In this document: piece by piece, positions 15,917-16,529 of the stretch
Layout of the letters: the number at the start of each line of letters is the position of its first letter
Numbering within the stretch: the first letter of the stretch is position 1
Origin: Campylobacterales bacterium
GTDB taxonomy: Bacteria > Campylobacterota > Campylobacteria > Campylobacterales > QNZT01
Reading direction: 5' to 3'
Length of the DNA: 16,529 nucleotides
Assembly (NCBI GenBank): GCA_027056215.1
Contig: JALULO010000014.1
Span: 1-16,529 of the forward strand
Made by a program: the position numbers and the translations under genes
The notes under the pieces: generated by a model
The model's database searches: none
What the model was told of the DNA's origin: nothing
The model's input: the letters and a program-made list of their open reading frames with translations, nothing else

Positions 15917-16529
15917 CCTCATCCTTTGGTGGTATCATCTGATCTCGTTTGACATTGAGAACTTGTGTAGGGTATGCGATTTTTATATCATCTTCTGCAT
16001 TCAGTGCATCAAGGATATTGGAATAGATATTACTACGTAGAGTCAGTGTTGCATAAGAGTTTGTCATATACCAGCAACTGATTTTCATACCATTTTCTTC
16101 CATAAATGTATAGGCTCTAGGTTCGATATTGATGTTTTTTAAACTATACTGACTTCTAAGCATATTTAACTGTTTTCTGGATATCTCCGTATACCCTTTA
16201 GAGTATTTTTTGACAATCTCTCGCATAATATGTTGTGCTTTTTTATAATTGGAATCAAAAGTAACGGTTACTTCCACCCCATCCCAAACAGTTTTTATCT
16301 TTCCATGGGTATAGTTTGCCAACAATTCAGTAAAGATATAGTTATTTGGTATAAAGATAATCCGACCTGCTCTTTTATTTACCATATAAGTTGTCAAGGT
16401 GATATCTTCTAAAATCGTCATCCGTAAAAAGGAGATATCCACAATATCTCCAACATATGAGTGCTTACCCTTATACACTTTAACACGATCACCCACATGA
16501 AAACTACCGCCAAATACAATCACCATCCA
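15897..16529 (-). CDS. Mechanosensitive ion channel of the MscS family (N-terminus cut by window edge)
   Basis: The frame is open to the right edge, so the membrane-spanning N-terminal part lies outside. The visible 211 residues are the cytoplasmic part: a beta domain with FHVGDRVKVY, GDIVDISFLRMTILED and the MscS signature IIFIPNNYIF, followed by a mixed alpha/beta C-terminal domain. An ATG at 16526 is internal, because the WMVIVFGGSFHVGD stretch around it matches the conserved end of the pore-proximal region. It would protect against osmotic downshock. It is the first gene seen in the overlapping minus-strand chain, ending 20 to 26 bases inside the start of mtaB. Confidence 0.85.
   Translation of the reverse strand, partial: WMVIVFGGSFHVGDRVKVYKGKHSYVGDIVDISFLRMTILEDITLTTYMVNKRAGRIIFIPNNYIFTELLANYTHGKIKTVWDGVEVTVTFDSNYKKAQHIMREIVKKYSKGYTEISRKQLNMLRSQYSLKNINIEPRAYTFMEENGMKISCWYMTNSYATLTLRSNIYSNILDALNAEDDIKIAYPTQVLNVKRDQMIPPKDEGAESLS

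Overview
The window looks like chromosomal DNA of a sulfur-metabolising campylobacterotal bacterium, of the Sulfurimonas/Sulfurovum/Arcobacter kind. The indications are AT-rich DNA, densely packed and overlapping genes, two polysulfide-reductase-type molybdoenzyme operons, a BioV-type pimeloyl-ACP methyl ester esterase (a Campylobacterota biotin gene), and a gene order MscS-MtaB-FtsH-like-BioV that I recall from Helicobacter. The genus is an inference; nothing in the window fixes it.

Layout. (1) 1-1381, minus: a PilZ domain joined to a membrane-fusion (HlyD-like) protein, cut by the left edge. (2) 1479-3686, minus: purL. (3) 3687-3981: a divergent intergenic region with an FNR/CRP-type palindrome centred about 40 bases before the predicted start of transcription of the plus-strand operon. 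(4) 3982-8175, plus: psrA-psrB-psrC, a complete Tat-exported molybdenum enzyme, its four-cluster iron-sulfur subunit and a membrane quinone subunit, closed by a strong AT-rich hairpin. (5) 8294-11166, plus: a second, diverged psrA-psrB pair without a membrane subunit, with its own strong promoter placed so close to the ATG that the mRNA is probably leaderless. (6) 11167-11458: intergenic, with a possible small minus-strand membrane ORF and a good sigma-54 promoter. (7) 11459-11926, plus: an unrecognised 155-residue protein behind that promoter. (8) 12007-16529, minus: five genes whose four junctions all overlap: mechanosensitive channel, MtaB tRNA methylthiotransferase, FtsH-like ATPase, BioV and MogA.

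How they fit together. The two psr modules would reduce polysulfide, elemental sulfur or a similar sulfur compound in the periplasm, taking electrons from quinol through PsrC. MogA supplies a step in making the molybdenum cofactor that both PsrA proteins need. The two modules differ in promoter type, base composition, presence of PsrC and one iron-sulfur ligand, so they are probably regulated and wired differently. The most notable points are the Cys-to-Thr change in the third cluster of the second PsrB, the FtsH-like protein that has lost its HExxH zinc site, the FNR-like class II promoter, the leaderless second psrA and the sigma-54-controlled orphan gene.
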